Source: Rhodovulum euryhalinum
GTDB lineage: Bacteria > Pseudomonadota > Alphaproteobacteria > Rhodobacterales > Rhodobacteraceae
Direction: 5' to 3'
DNA: 64,000 nt
Assembly: GCF_004342445.1 (NCBI RefSeq)
Contig: NZ_SLWW01000010.1
Coordinates: forward strand, 1 to 64,000
The translations under genes were made by a program, and so were the position numbers. Below, in pieces: positions 15,694-23,962 of the stretch. The notes under the pieces were generated by a model. That model made no database searches. It had not been told where the DNA came from and was given only the letters and a program-made list of their open reading frames with translations. Numbering within the stretch: position 1 is the first letter of the stretch; each line of letters starts with the position of its first letter.

Positions 15694-16113
15694 ATGGCAG
15701 GCTCAGTGAACAAGGTCATTCTGATCGGCAATCTCGGCGCAGACCCCGAGATCCGCAGCTTCGACAATGGCGGCAAGGTCTGCAACCTGCGCGTCGCGAC
15801 TTCCGAGACCTGGAAGGATCGCAATACCGGCGAGAAGCGCGAGCGCACCGAGTGGCACTCGGTCGCGATCTTCGGCGAGGGCCTGGCCGGCGTTGCCGAA
15901 CGGTTCCTGAAGAAGGGCTCCAAGGTCTACCTGGAAGGCCAGCTCCGGACCCGCAAGTGGCAGGACCAGTCCGGCCAGGACCGCTACACGACCGAGGTCG
16001 TGCTGCAGGGCCCCGGCGCCACGCTGACGATGCTCGACGGCCGCGGCGGCGATGCCGGCGTTGCGCGCGATCCGGCGCCGGCCGGGGCGGGAGATGACGA
16101 GGTTCCGTTCTGA
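15694..16113 (+). CDS. ssb: Single-stranded DNA-binding protein
   Basis: This 139-aa SSB has the OB fold opening [19 protein letters not shown], the central [10 protein letters not shown], and [18 protein letters not shown] at about residues 70-90. A short flexible linker leads to the acidic tip DDEVPF, the conserved docking tail for replication and repair proteins. It is shorter than chromosomal SSBs, as is usual for phage and plasmid versions. It probably coats single strands made by the RecE-like exonuclease and helicase of this element. Confidence 0.93.
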   Translation: MAGSVNKVILIGNLGADPEIRSFDNGGKVCNLRVATSETWKDRNTGEKRERTEWHSVAIFGEGLAGVAERFLKKGSKVYLEGQLRTRKWQDQSGQDRYTTEVVLQGPGATLTMLDGRGGDAGVARDPAPAGAGDDEVPF

Positions 16114-16416
16114 CGAGATACGCGTGTGTGCGCCCGGCCCGGGCGTGAAACCTCATGCGGCGCGGCCCGGGGTTCTCCGACCGGGAATAGCATGAGGAGG
16201 GCGACAGGCGGCCCCGGAGCGATCCGGGGTCGCTTTTCTGTGCCCAGGGCGAAGGCCAGACGCGCCGACACATGAGCCCACACTTGCGACCAGGGATGCT
16301 ATCTCTGGTGCCTTTCCGTCGCATTTCTCGCAATATTTTGCCCCAGGTGTCTTGCTCCGACTCCCGATATCTGGCTTTACTCGGGGAAAACGAAGCAAGA
16401 ACTTGGGAGACAGGCG
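16114..16416. other. Intergenic region between ssb and the restriction-modification cassette
   Basis: No gene is evident. It contains the ssb terminator at 16212-16237 and, near its right end, the ribosome site GGGAG of the methyltransferase. The promoter of the methyltransferase cassette should lie between about 16260 and 16400. Confidence 0.5.
16212..16237 (+). terminator. Rho-independent terminator after ssb
   Basis: CCCCGG-6-CCGGGG forms a strong stem and is followed within a few bases by TTTT. It is the best terminator on the plus strand between ssb and the methyltransferase. Confidence 0.65.
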
Positions 16417-17382
16417 GTGCCAAGGACATGCGTCGAGATATGCGCCGGGGCCGGCGGTCAGGCCTTAGGCTTGGAGGCTGCCGGGTTCGAGCCGGATGTG
16501 CTGCTGGAGATTGATGACAAGGCATGTGAAACTCTTCGACTGAACCGTCCGAACTGGAACGTAGTCGAAGGCGACCTCCGCGAATTCGATGGCACACCAT
16601 TCAAGGGCGCTGACCTCCTTGCGGGCGGCGTTCCTTGCCCGCCATTCTCGGTCGCTGGAAAGCAGCTCGGGGCGGACGACGAGCGGGACCTCTTCCCGGA
16701 GGCGCTGCGGCTCGTTGAAGAGATCCAGCCACGCGCGGTCATGTTGGAGAACGTCCGTGGCTTCATGGGTGCCGTCTTCGAGGACTATCGCCTTAAGCTA
16801 AAGGCCCGCTTCCAGGAGCTTGGATACTGGTCGGAGCCTCGCTTGTTGAATGCATCCGATTTTGGCGTTCCTCAACTCCGGCCGCGGGTCGTGATTGTTG
16901 CCATCAGGGAGCATGAACGACACCACTTCCGCTGGCCGCAGGTCATGCAGGACAACCCGAAGACAGTCGGCGAGACCCTGTATGACATGATGAAGGCATC
17001 CGGTTGGAAGGGCGCGGCTAAGTGGAAGACGCGGGCAAACGACATCGCTCCAACGATCGTTGGGGGCTCGAAGAAGCACGGAGGGCCGGACCTTGGCCCA
17101 ACCAGGGCGAAGCGCGCATGGGCAACGCTCGGCGTGTGCGGAATGGGTATCGCCAATAGCCCCCCTGATCGGGACTTCGTGGGAACGCCGCGCCTCACTG
17201 TCGAGATGGTCGCAAGGCTGCAGGGATTCCCGGACGACTGGAAATTCGCGGGACGGAAGACGCCAGCCTACAGGCAGGTAGGGAACGCATTCCCACCGCC
17301 GGTGGCCGCCGCAGTGGCAACCCAGATCGCGGCCGCTATGGACGCCGCGGACGCTGAGAACGGAAGCGAGCAAGCGGCCTGA
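16417..17382 (+). CDS. C5-cytosine DNA methyltransferase
   Basis: This 321-aa protein has the ordered m5C motifs. Motif I is EICAGAGGQALGLEAAGF, motif IV is GGVPCPPFSVAGKQ with the catalytic Cys in PC, motif VI is MLENVRG, and motif X is YRQVGNAFPPPVAAAVA. The target-recognition region between motifs VIII and IX is short. The start is GTG with GGGAG upstream. It is followed by an HNH nuclease and Vsr, the standard layout of a type II system with a mismatch-repair companion. The recognition site cannot be deduced. Confidence 0.92.
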   Translation: MPRTCVEICAGAGGQALGLEAAGFEPDVLLEIDDKACETLRLNRPNWNVVEGDLREFDGTPFKGADLLAGGVPCPPFSVAGKQLGADDERDLFPEALRLVEEIQPRAVMLENVRGFMGAVFEDYRLKLKARFQELGYWSEPRLLNASDFGVPQLRPRVVIVAIREHERHHFRWPQVMQDNPKTVGETLYDMMKASGWKGAAKWKTRANDIAPTIVGGSKKHGGPDLGPTRAKRAWATLGVCGMGIANSPPDRDFVGTPRLTVEMVARLQGFPDDWKFAGRKTPAYRQVGNAFPPPVAAAVATQIAAAMDAADAENGSEQAA

Positions 17383-17456
17383 TTGGGCCAAATGACGGGC
17401 ATGAAGCGACTTCTTTTCACCTTGATTAGGTGACGGCGCGCTCCGAGACTGCCCTC

Positions 17457-18236
17457 ATGACAGGGAAGAAAAAGCCGTTCCGACTCGGACATATGGCGGA
17501 AAAAGCCCTGGAGCTGCTTAAGCAGTATCCAGAAGGTCTCAGCATGTCCGCAATGAGGGAAATGCTCGACGCGACAGCGGAAAACCAAGAGCATTTCAAC
17601 AGGCGCGTGCGCGATATTCGAAAGCTATACCACCTCGACCGAGTTAGACGCGACGGCGTCGATGTCTACATCCTAGGTGGCCCCAAGGATGAGCCAGCCG
17701 CAGACGCCGGCCAAGTCTCGGAGAAGCTGCGCGCAGCGGTGATCCACATGGCGCACGGCAGGTGCCAAATGTGTGGCCGGACAATCAAAGAGGATGGAAT
17801 CAAGCTTCAGGCCGATCACAAGATTCCACAGAGCTGGGGCGGGCCCACAACGTTGGAGAACCTGTGGGCCATCTGCGAAGCCTGCAACCGCGGCAAGCGC
17901 AACTTTTTCGCATCCTTCGATCAGGAGGAAATGAAGCAGGTTGTCAATATCGACTCCGTTCATGAGCGGATCGCGCACTTCCTGAAGCTTCATATGCCTG
18001 AACCGGTGCCCGCCTACGCGATAGAGTTCGTGGCGAACGTCAAAGACCAGCAGCTCGACTGGCGGAAGCGTCTCAGGGAACTCCGCTACGATCCGATTGG
18101 ACTAGAAATTGAAGTATCGAAGAAGAGAGACCGCAAGGGCGTGCAGTCGTTCTATGCCCTCAAGAACTGGCGCGATATTCCACCTGACCATGTGCGGCTG
18201 ATCAAAGACTTCGAGAAACGGAAAGGAAAGCCCTGA
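17457..18236 (+). CDS. HNH endonuclease, probable cognate restriction enzyme
   Basis: The N-terminal 75 residues look like a winged-helix region (AEKALELLKQYPEGLSMSAM). The HNH zinc motif occupies about residues 95-145: CQMCG, LQADHKIPQSWGG, NLWAICEACNRGK. A C-terminal region with LRELRYDPIGLEIEVSKK and FYALKNWRDIP follows, found in Pro-type HNH restriction enzymes. The ATG at 17457 is chosen; a GTG at 17430 is also possible. Its position between the methyltransferase and vsr makes restriction of the unmodified site its likely role. Confidence 0.78.
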   Translation: MTGKKKPFRLGHMAEKALELLKQYPEGLSMSAMREMLDATAENQEHFNRRVRDIRKLYHLDRVRRDGVDVYILGGPKDEPAADAGQVSEKLRAAVIHMAHGRCQMCGRTIKEDGIKLQADHKIPQSWGGPTTLENLWAICEACNRGKRNFFASFDQEEMKQVVNIDSVHERIAHFLKLHMPEPVPAYAIEFVANVKDQQLDWRKRLRELRYDPIGLEIEVSKKRDRKGVQSFYALKNWRDIPPDHVRLIKDFEKRKGKP

Positions 18237-18243
18237 TCAAGAG

Positions 18244-18657
18244 ATGGTAGATAAGATCTCACGGGATCGCCGCAGCGAGAACATGCGCCGGATCCGGTCA
18301 ATGGGCACCAAGCCGGAGATGGTAGTCCGACGCCTGGTCCATCGAATGGGCTACCGATATCGTCTGCACCGAAAAGACCTGCCCGGAAAGCCTGATCTCG
18401 TGTTCGGCCCGCGCCGCAAGGTAATCCTGGTGCATGGGTGCTTCTGGCACCAGCACGACCATCCCGAATGCAAGATCGCGCGCGCCCCGAAGAGCCGACT
18501 CGAGTATTGGCAACCGAAGCTCGAGCGAAACGTCGCCAGAGATCGAGCGAACCGGGAAGCTCTGGAATTGAATGGCTGGCAGGTTCTCGAGGTGTGGGAG
18601 TGCCAGATCAGGGATACGGAGGCGCTCGAAGCGAGGATCCGGGATTTCCTTGGGTGA
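18244..18657 (+). CDS. vsr: Very short patch repair endonuclease Vsr
   Basis: This 137-aa protein is a clear Vsr. It contains RSENMRRIRSMGTKPEM, YRLHRKDLPGKPDLVF with the catalytic Asp, VHGCFWHQHDHPEC with zinc/His residues, and LNGWQVLEVWECQI. Vsr nicks beside T:G mismatches made by deamination of 5-methylcytosine, protecting the site methylated by the linked methyltransferase. It starts 8 bases after the HNH gene, as part of the same operon. Confidence 0.93.
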   Translation: MVDKISRDRRSENMRRIRSMGTKPEMVVRRLVHRMGYRYRLHRKDLPGKPDLVFGPRRKVILVHGCFWHQHDHPECKIARAPKSRLEYWQPKLERNVARDRANREALELNGWQVLEVWECQIRDTEALEARIRDFLG

Positions 18658-18681
18658 AGGCCGGACCCTTCGGCCCGGCCT
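18658..18681 (+). terminator. GC-rich hairpin after vsr
   Basis: AGGCCGG and CCGGCCT pair around a loop containing CCTTCGG, immediately after the vsr stop. A convergent gene ends at 18697, so it could work in both directions. There is no strong T run. Confidence 0.5.
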
Positions 18682-18696
18682 CGCCCCCTCATCCGC

Positions 18697-19047
18697 CTAC
18701 GCCGCGACCGCGGCGGACAGACCCTCCGCGTATTCCTGCAGAGCCGCGAAGAACGGCATGTGATCGCGCGCCTGCCAGGAGCCGGACTCGAGCGCGTGGA
18801 TCGCGAGCGCCGAGGCCTTCTGTGCCAGCTTGATGATCTCGGCATCGGTCATCTCGAACATCGCGTCCGGTTCCGGCAGGTAGGAACGGATGAGATCGGG
18901 GATCGTCGACGCCCGTGCGGTCCATTCGCCGGCCTCCTCGCTTTCCGATATGAGGCTGTCGGCCTCGAGCATCATCTGCCGCAGCCCGGGGCGAACGCGG
19001 TCGAGAGGAAAGGCGATGATCTGGGCGCTGGGGAGAGTGTGGGGCAT
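18697..19047 (-). CDS. Hypothetical protein, 116 aa
   Basis: I recognise no family. The protein has a moderately hydrophobic N-terminus without a signal peptide, then helices (EMTDAEIIKLAQKASALAIHALESG) and an Ala-rich end. It is convergent with the restriction cassette and is the last gene that plausibly belongs to the mobile element. Confidence 0.5.
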   Translation of the reverse strand: MPHTLPSAQIIAFPLDRVRPGLRQMMLEADSLISESEEAGEWTARASTIPDLIRSYLPEPDAMFEMTDAEIIKLAQKASALAIHALESGSWQARDHMPFFAALQEYAEGLSAAVAA

Positions 19048-19448
19048 GTGGGGCTCGCTGGTTGGTGGCGGGGCGGCGTGAGATATGGGCTATCGTGCGG
19101 GGTTCAAGGGTCGGAATTCGTACAATTGTCGTGGTCCAGTCGCCCCATAACCCATTGATCCATATAAGCTGTTTTCGCGCCCCTCGTGGTCCAACTCGTC
19201 CTTGTTTTCATTGCCTTTTTTGGCGCTTACGGTAGTCCCTCCGGGCCTACCACACCTCCGATTCAGTCCGTTTGAGCGCTGATACGCCGGTTCACACGGC
19301 GCGAAGCCGCGCGCCATGGATGTCGCAGAACCGTCAAGGAACCGCAAAGAAAGCCTTACACGCGCCGACGACCTTCTGATCGCGCAAAGGGCGAGTCGTG
19401 CTCGGCCGGACCGCATTTCCATGTGTCATACAAATCGACGAGGACAGA
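19048..19448. other. Intergenic region holding the element's right boundary and the phosphatase promoter
   Basis: No convincing gene or tRNA is visible. A 10-bp sequence TCGTGGTCCA occurs twice, near 19128 and 19184. Composition shifts from mixed to strongly GC-rich after about 19,270. The boundary between the mobile element and the chromosomal backbone most likely lies here, but no attachment-site duplication can be shown within the window. Confidence 0.35.
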
Positions 19449-21008
19449 ATGTCGTTCAGAATCTCCCGCCGCGCGCTGCTCGCGGCCTCCGTCTCGATTG
19501 CGATCGCAGCCCCCTTGACCGCACCCGCCGCGACGCTTGGCGGCGCGCAGAACGTGATCCTGTTCATTTCGGACGGCGCCTCGTGGGGCACCTGGGACAT
19601 GGCCAGCTACTGGGCCACAGGCCAGAAGAACGGCCAGAGCTATGCCGATTTCGACATCAAGCTGGGCATGACGACGACGCCGCTGAACACGTCGACCACA
19701 CCCAAGAACACCGGCGTGCCCGAGGTCTTCTACGATCCGGCCAAGGCCTGGGATGCCACCGCAAGCACCGGCAACTACGGCGGCCGGCCGAGCCATTTCG
19801 AGGGCTACGACTACATCAAGCGCGACTACACCGACAGCGCCGCCGCGGGAACCGCGCTCGCCACCGGCGAGAAGACCTATAACAGCGCCATCGACTATGA
19901 CGATTTCGGCGCACCGCTGGCCTATGTCTCGGAGCAGCTGAAGGAAGAGCTCGGCAAGGCGGTCGGCGTCGTGTCGAGCGTGCCCTACTCCCATGCCACC
20001 CCGGCCACCTTTGCCGCGCAGAACATCAACCGCAACAACTATGGCGAGATCGCCAGCTTCATGGTGAACGAAGGCGTGGTCGACCTCGTCATGGGGGGCG
20101 GCCATCCGCTTTATGATTCGAACGGCGAGCTTCGTGCGACGCCGCGCTTTGCCAACGAAACCGGCGGCGGCGGCGGCTACACGCCCGAGAGCGTGTGGAC
20201 CGCGCTGAACGATGGCACCGCAGGCATGACGCTGATCGAGACCAGGGCCGAGTTCGAGGCGCTGGCCGACGGCACGCTTACGGTCGACGGCCGCCTGTTC
20301 GGCCTGGCCCAGACCGGCGACACGCTGCAGCAGGGCCGCACGCTGGGTGTCCAGGGCGCCGATGCGGCCACCCCCTCGGGCGTGGCCTACAACCCCGACG
20401 TCCCGACGCTCGAGACCATGACCAAGGGCGCGCTGAACCACCTTGGCAAGGACGATGACGGCTTCTTCGTGATGATCGAGGGCGGCGCGGTCGACTGGGC
20501 GGCGCATGCCAACCAGACCGACCGCATCATCGAGGAGCAGGTGGATTTCGACAACTCGGTCAGCGCGGCGATCGACTGGGTGAACGCCAACTCGTCCTGG
20601 GACGAGACCCTGATGGTCATCCTCACCGACCACGGCAATGCCATGCCGATGGGCCCGAACTCGGACACGATCGCGTTCGAGCCGATCCAGAACAACGGCC
20701 AGGGCGTGCTGCCGGGCGTGATGTGGCACTACGGCACCCACACCAACGAGAACACGCGGATGTGGGCGCATGGTGCGGGCGCGGACCTGTTCCTGAGCGA
20801 GATCGTCGGTCAGGACCCGGGGCTCGTGCAGTTCACCGGTCACAATGCGGACGGGTCGTATATCGAGAACACCGCCGTCTACCGGGTCATCGCCCAGGCC
20901 ACGGGCCTGAATGATGTCGCGCCGGTGCCGCTGCCGGCCGGTGTCTGGCTGTTCGGCACGGGCCTCGCGCTGCTGGCGGGTTTTGGCAGGAAGGCACGCA
21001 AGGCCTGA
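19449..21008 (+). CDS. Alkaline phosphatase with Tat signal and VPLPA-CTERM tail
   Basis: This 519-aa PhoA-type phosphatase has FISDGASWG (metal site), DYTDSAAAGTALATGEKT with the nucleophilic Ser, EGGAVDWAAHANQTD, LTDHGN and late His residues (YGTHTNENT). The N-terminus SFRISRRALLAAS has a twin-arginine motif. The C-terminus VPLPAGVWLFGTGLALLAGF plus a basic end is a VPLPA-CTERM sorting signal, so the enzyme is exported and probably processed by an exosortase. It releases phosphate from organic esters. The ATG at 19449 is chosen because it places the Tat signal first. Confidence 0.9.
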   Translation: MSFRISRRALLAASVSIAIAAPLTAPAATLGGAQNVILFISDGASWGTWDMASYWATGQKNGQSYADFDIKLGMTTTPLNTSTTPKNTGVPEVFYDPAKAWDATASTGNYGGRPSHFEGYDYIKRDYTDSAAAGTALATGEKTYNSAIDYDDFGAPLAYVSEQLKEELGKAVGVVSSVPYSHATPATFAAQNINRNNYGEIASFMVNEGVVDLVMGGGHPLYDSNGELRATPRFANETGGGGGYTPESVWTALNDGTAGMTLIETRAEFEALADGTLTVDGRLFGLAQTGDTLQQGRTLGVQGADAATPSGVAYNPDVPTLETMTKGALNHLGKDDDGFFVMIEGGAVDWAAHANQTDRIIEEQVDFDNSVSAAIDWVNANSSWDETLMVILTDHGNAMPMGPNSDTIAFEPIQNNGQGVLPGVMWHYGTHTNENTRMWAHGAGADLFLSEIVGQDPGLVQFTGHNADGSYIENTAVYRVIAQATGLNDVAPVPLPAGVWLFGTGLALLAGFGRKARKA

Positions 21009-21139
21009 GCGGAAACGCCACGGCCGATCGCAACACCCGGTGCCGCCGCAGTCCCTGCGGCGGCACTTTCGCGCTTGTGCCCGGCGGCGCTTTCTGCATC
21101 CTTCCCCGAAAATGACAGAACACAGGGAGGAGGACCCCC

Positions 21140-22132
21140 ATGAAACATACATTGATCGGCGCCGTTTCGGCCGCCGCGCTCGCGCTTGGCGCTTTCGGGG
21201 CGGAAGCTGCGGAAACCACGCTGAGGATCACCCTGCAACTGCCGCTGAAATCCCATCTCGGCCAGAACCTCGTTCTGTTCAAGAACGAGGTCGAGGCCGC
21301 CTCGAACGGCGAGATCGCGGTCGAGATCTACGATTCCGCCCAGCTCTACAAGGACAACGAGGTGCCCCAGGCGGTCGGCTCGGGCTCGATCGAGATGGGC
21401 GTGGCCTCGCTGACGCGCTATGTCGGTGACGCGCCGATCGTCGACATCTTCTACCAGCCCTTCCTGCTGGACACCGAGGACAAGGTCCGCAAGGCCGTCG
21501 CCCCCGGCAGCCCGGTGCGTGCGCCGATCGACGCGGCCATCGCCGAGACCGGCTCGACCGTGCTGTGGTGGCAGGCCTATGGCGGGTCGATCATGCTGTC
21601 GAACGGCGGGCCGATCAAGGGACCGGACGATCTGAAGGGCAAGAAGGTCCGCGTCTTCGGCAAGACGCTGGGCGAGTTCGTCGAGGCCGCGGGCGGCGCG
21701 CCCACGATCGTCTCGGGGTCCGAGCAATACCTCGCCTACCAGCGCGGCACCGTCGATGTCGGTATGACCGGCGTCTCGGGCGTACAGTCGCGCAAGCTGT
21801 GGGAGGTGATGGACACGATCACGATCACCAACAATGCCGATATCGAGTTCATCGTGGTTGCCAATACCGACTTCTGGAACAACCTGCCCGAAGACCACCG
21901 CGCGATCATCCAGGCCGCTGCGCTGAAGGCCGAGCAGACGGTGCGCGACGACATGGCGGGCATCGAGGCCGCTGCCTATGCCGAGGCCGAGGCCAACGGC
22001 ATGGCGATCTACACGCCCACGGCCGAGGAAATGGCGACGTGGAAGGCCGCCTCGCAGCCCGTCTATGACGCCTTCATCGCGGCCACCGGCGAGACCGGGA
22101 AGGCGATGCTCGAAGCGGCCCAGTCCTTCTGA
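21140..22132 (+). CDS. TRAP transporter solute-binding protein (DctP family)
   Basis: This 330-aa protein has a cleavable signal peptide ending near AEAAE and the DctP pattern: QLPLKSHLGQNLVLFKNEVE, QAVGSGSIEMGVAS, GPDDLKGKKVRVFGKTLGEF, QRGTVDVGMTGVSG. It captures a carboxylate-type ligand in the periplasm and passes it to the two membrane subunits encoded immediately downstream. GGAGGAGG lies before the ATG. The ligand is unknown, but the linked lyase-family enzyme suggests a C3-C7 carboxylic acid. Confidence 0.92.
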   Translation: MKHTLIGAVSAAALALGAFGAEAAETTLRITLQLPLKSHLGQNLVLFKNEVEAASNGEIAVEIYDSAQLYKDNEVPQAVGSGSIEMGVASLTRYVGDAPIVDIFYQPFLLDTEDKVRKAVAPGSPVRAPIDAAIAETGSTVLWWQAYGGSIMLSNGGPIKGPDDLKGKKVRVFGKTLGEFVEAAGGAPTIVSGSEQYLAYQRGTVDVGMTGVSGVQSRKLWEVMDTITITNNADIEFIVVANTDFWNNLPEDHRAIIQAAALKAEQTVRDDMAGIEAAAYAEAEANGMAIYTPTAEEMATWKAASQPVYDAFIAATGETGKAMLEAAQSF

Positions 22133-22186
22133 TCCCGAACCGGCCCGCCCATCAGGCGGGCCGGTTCCCCTCCTGAAAGCCCGCCG

Positions 22187-22684
22187 ATGCGCCTGCTTGA
22201 CGCCGTGGAACTGATGGCCGCGCGACTGGCCGCGATACTGCTTGTCGCGACGGGCGTCATGCTGACCTACGAGGTCGTGGCGCGGTATTTCTTCGTCAAA
22301 CCCACCATCTGGGCGGCCGAACTCAGCCAGCTCTGCCTGATCTGGGCCTGCCCGCTGGCCGCACCCTGGGTGCTGTCGGCGCGGCGCCACATCCGGGTAA
22401 CGGCGGTGACGCAGCTTTTGCCGATGGGTCTGCGCCGCGGCCTGGAGATCGCCGCGATGCTGGTCGTCGCGGGCTTCAGCCTGATCGTGCTGTGGTTCGG
22501 TTTCGGAATCTTCCATGACAGCTGGGCACGCGGGCGGACCACCGGCACCATGCTGGACCTGCCGGCCTGGCTGCCCGAAGCGGCGATCCCGGCGGGATTT
22601 GCGCTACTGACGGTCTCGGCGCTGGGCAACGCGTGGCGCGCGGCGGCCGGCCCGCTGCCCGAGGAAGGAGAGATTGCGGAATGA
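22187..22684 (+). CDS. TRAP transporter small permease (DctQ family)
   Basis: This 165-aa protein has four hydrophobic segments and the DctQ pattern YEVVARYFFVKPTIWAAELSQLCLIWACPLA. It forms the small membrane subunit beside DctM. It begins 54 bases after the binding-protein stop and ends with an ATGA overlap with the DctM gene. Confidence 0.88.
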   Translation: MRLLDAVELMAARLAAILLVATGVMLTYEVVARYFFVKPTIWAAELSQLCLIWACPLAAPWVLSARRHIRVTAVTQLLPMGLRRGLEIAAMLVVAGFSLIVLWFGFGIFHDSWARGRTTGTMLDLPAWLPEAAIPAGFALLTVSALGNAWRAAAGPLPEEGEIAE

Positions 22685-23955
22685 CCATCGCAATCATCCT
22701 TGCGCTGCTGTTCGGGCTGTTGCTGGCCGGCATCCCCGTGGCCTTCGCCCTTGGCGCGCTGGGGCTCGGGATGCTCTGGGCCGGAGGCTTCTCGCCGCTG
22801 ATGGCGCCGCAGGCGGTGCTGTCCACGCTGGACGGCTTCATCCTGCTGGCGGTGCCGCTGTTCCTGCTGATGTCGAACATCCTGCTCAAGGGCGGGGTCG
22901 GGCGCGATCTGTTCGCCGCGGTGCAGGCCTGGGTCGGGCACTGGCCCGGGGGCCTCGCGATCGCCACCATCGTCTCATGCGGGATCTTCGCGGCGATCTC
23001 GGGCAGTTCGGTGGCCACCGCCGCCACCATCGGCACCGTCGCCGCGCCCGAGATGATTTCTCGCGGCTATGACAAGCGGTTCGTCTATGGCCTGCTGGCC
23101 GCGGGCGGCACGCTGGGGATCCTGATCCCGCCCTCGATCCCGCTGATCATCTACGGCTTCGTCACCGAGGAATCGGTGATCGCGCTGTTCATGGCAGGGG
23201 TGGGCCCGGGGCTGGCGCTGATCGGCCTGTTCATCGTCTATTCGGTGATCCACGCGCGGTTCTTCGGCGGCTATGCACCGGTGCCCCGTGCCAGCCGGAG
23301 CGAGCGGGTCATCGCGACATGGCGTGCGGCACCGTCGATGGTGCTGGCCCTCGTCGTTCTGGCGGGCATCTACACGGGCGCCTTCACCCCCACCGAGGCC
23401 GCGGCCATCGGGTTCGCCGTCGCACTGATCATCACCGGTCTGATCCTGCGCAGCCTGACCTTGCGCGCGCTGTGGCAAGCCATCTGGGAGTCGATGGTCA
23501 CCACCGTCGCGATCCTGCTGATCATCGCGGGCGCCAAGGTCTTCGGCAAGGCGATCACGCTCTACCGCATCCCGCAGGAGATATCCGGCTTCCTCGCAGA
23601 TACGGTCTCGACGCCGCTGGGGCTGGTGGTGCTGGTCAGCGGAGTTCTCCTGCTGATGGGCCTCGTGTTCGAGGCACTGTCGATGATCCTGATCATGACC
23701 CCTGTCCTGCTGCCCGCCGCGATGGCCATGGGGTTCGATCCGATCTGGTTCGGCATCTTCATGGTTGTGATGGTGGAATGTGCCCTTATCACGCCGCCCG
23801 TGGGGCTGAACCTCTACGTCATCCAGTCGGTCACGCGGTCCAGCCTGATGGATGTCTCGCGCGGCACCATGCCGTTCCTGGCTCTGATGCTGGTGCTGGT
23901 GGCGATCCTCTACGCCTGGCCCGACCTCGCCCTTTATATCCCGTTCAAACTGTGA
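22681..23955 (+). CDS. TRAP transporter large permease (DctM family)
   Basis: This 424-aa protein has about twelve membrane segments and the DctM hallmarks: LLAVPLFLLMSNILLKGG, ISGSSVATAATIGTVAAPEM, GGTLGILIPPSIPLIIYG and, near the end, ITPPVGLNLYVIQSV. It is the sodium-coupled translocation subunit. The start at 22681 overlaps the DctQ stop. Confidence 0.92.
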   Translation: MTIAIILALLFGLLLAGIPVAFALGALGLGMLWAGGFSPLMAPQAVLSTLDGFILLAVPLFLLMSNILLKGGVGRDLFAAVQAWVGHWPGGLAIATIVSCGIFAAISGSSVATAATIGTVAAPEMISRGYDKRFVYGLLAAGGTLGILIPPSIPLIIYGFVTEESVIALFMAGVGPGLALIGLFIVYSVIHARFFGGYAPVPRASRSERVIATWRAAPSMVLALVVLAGIYTGAFTPTEAAAIGFAVALIITGLILRSLTLRALWQAIWESMVTTVAILLIIAGAKVFGKAITLYRIPQEISGFLADTVSTPLGLVVLVSGVLLLMGLVFEALSMILIMTPVLLPAAMAMGFDPIWFGIFMVVMVECALITPPVGLNLYVIQSVTRSSLMDVSRGTMPFLALMLVLVAILYAWPDLALYIPFKL

Positions 23956-23962
23956 AGGCCCG

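Noticed and set aside
1-19048. A CRISPR array belonging to the type IV genes
   Set aside because: I looked for regularly spaced 25-40 bp repeats and found none. The only recurring sequences are short GC hairpins with TTCG-type loops.
19090-19422. A 110-aa minus-strand frame at the island boundary
   Set aside because: It has no domain, no ribosome site and mixed composition across the presumed boundary, so I treat the region as intergenic.
19420-19448. A Pho box upstream of the alkaline phosphatase
   Set aside because: A GTGTCATACAAAT stretch is only a partial match to one half-site, so no PhoB site is claimed.
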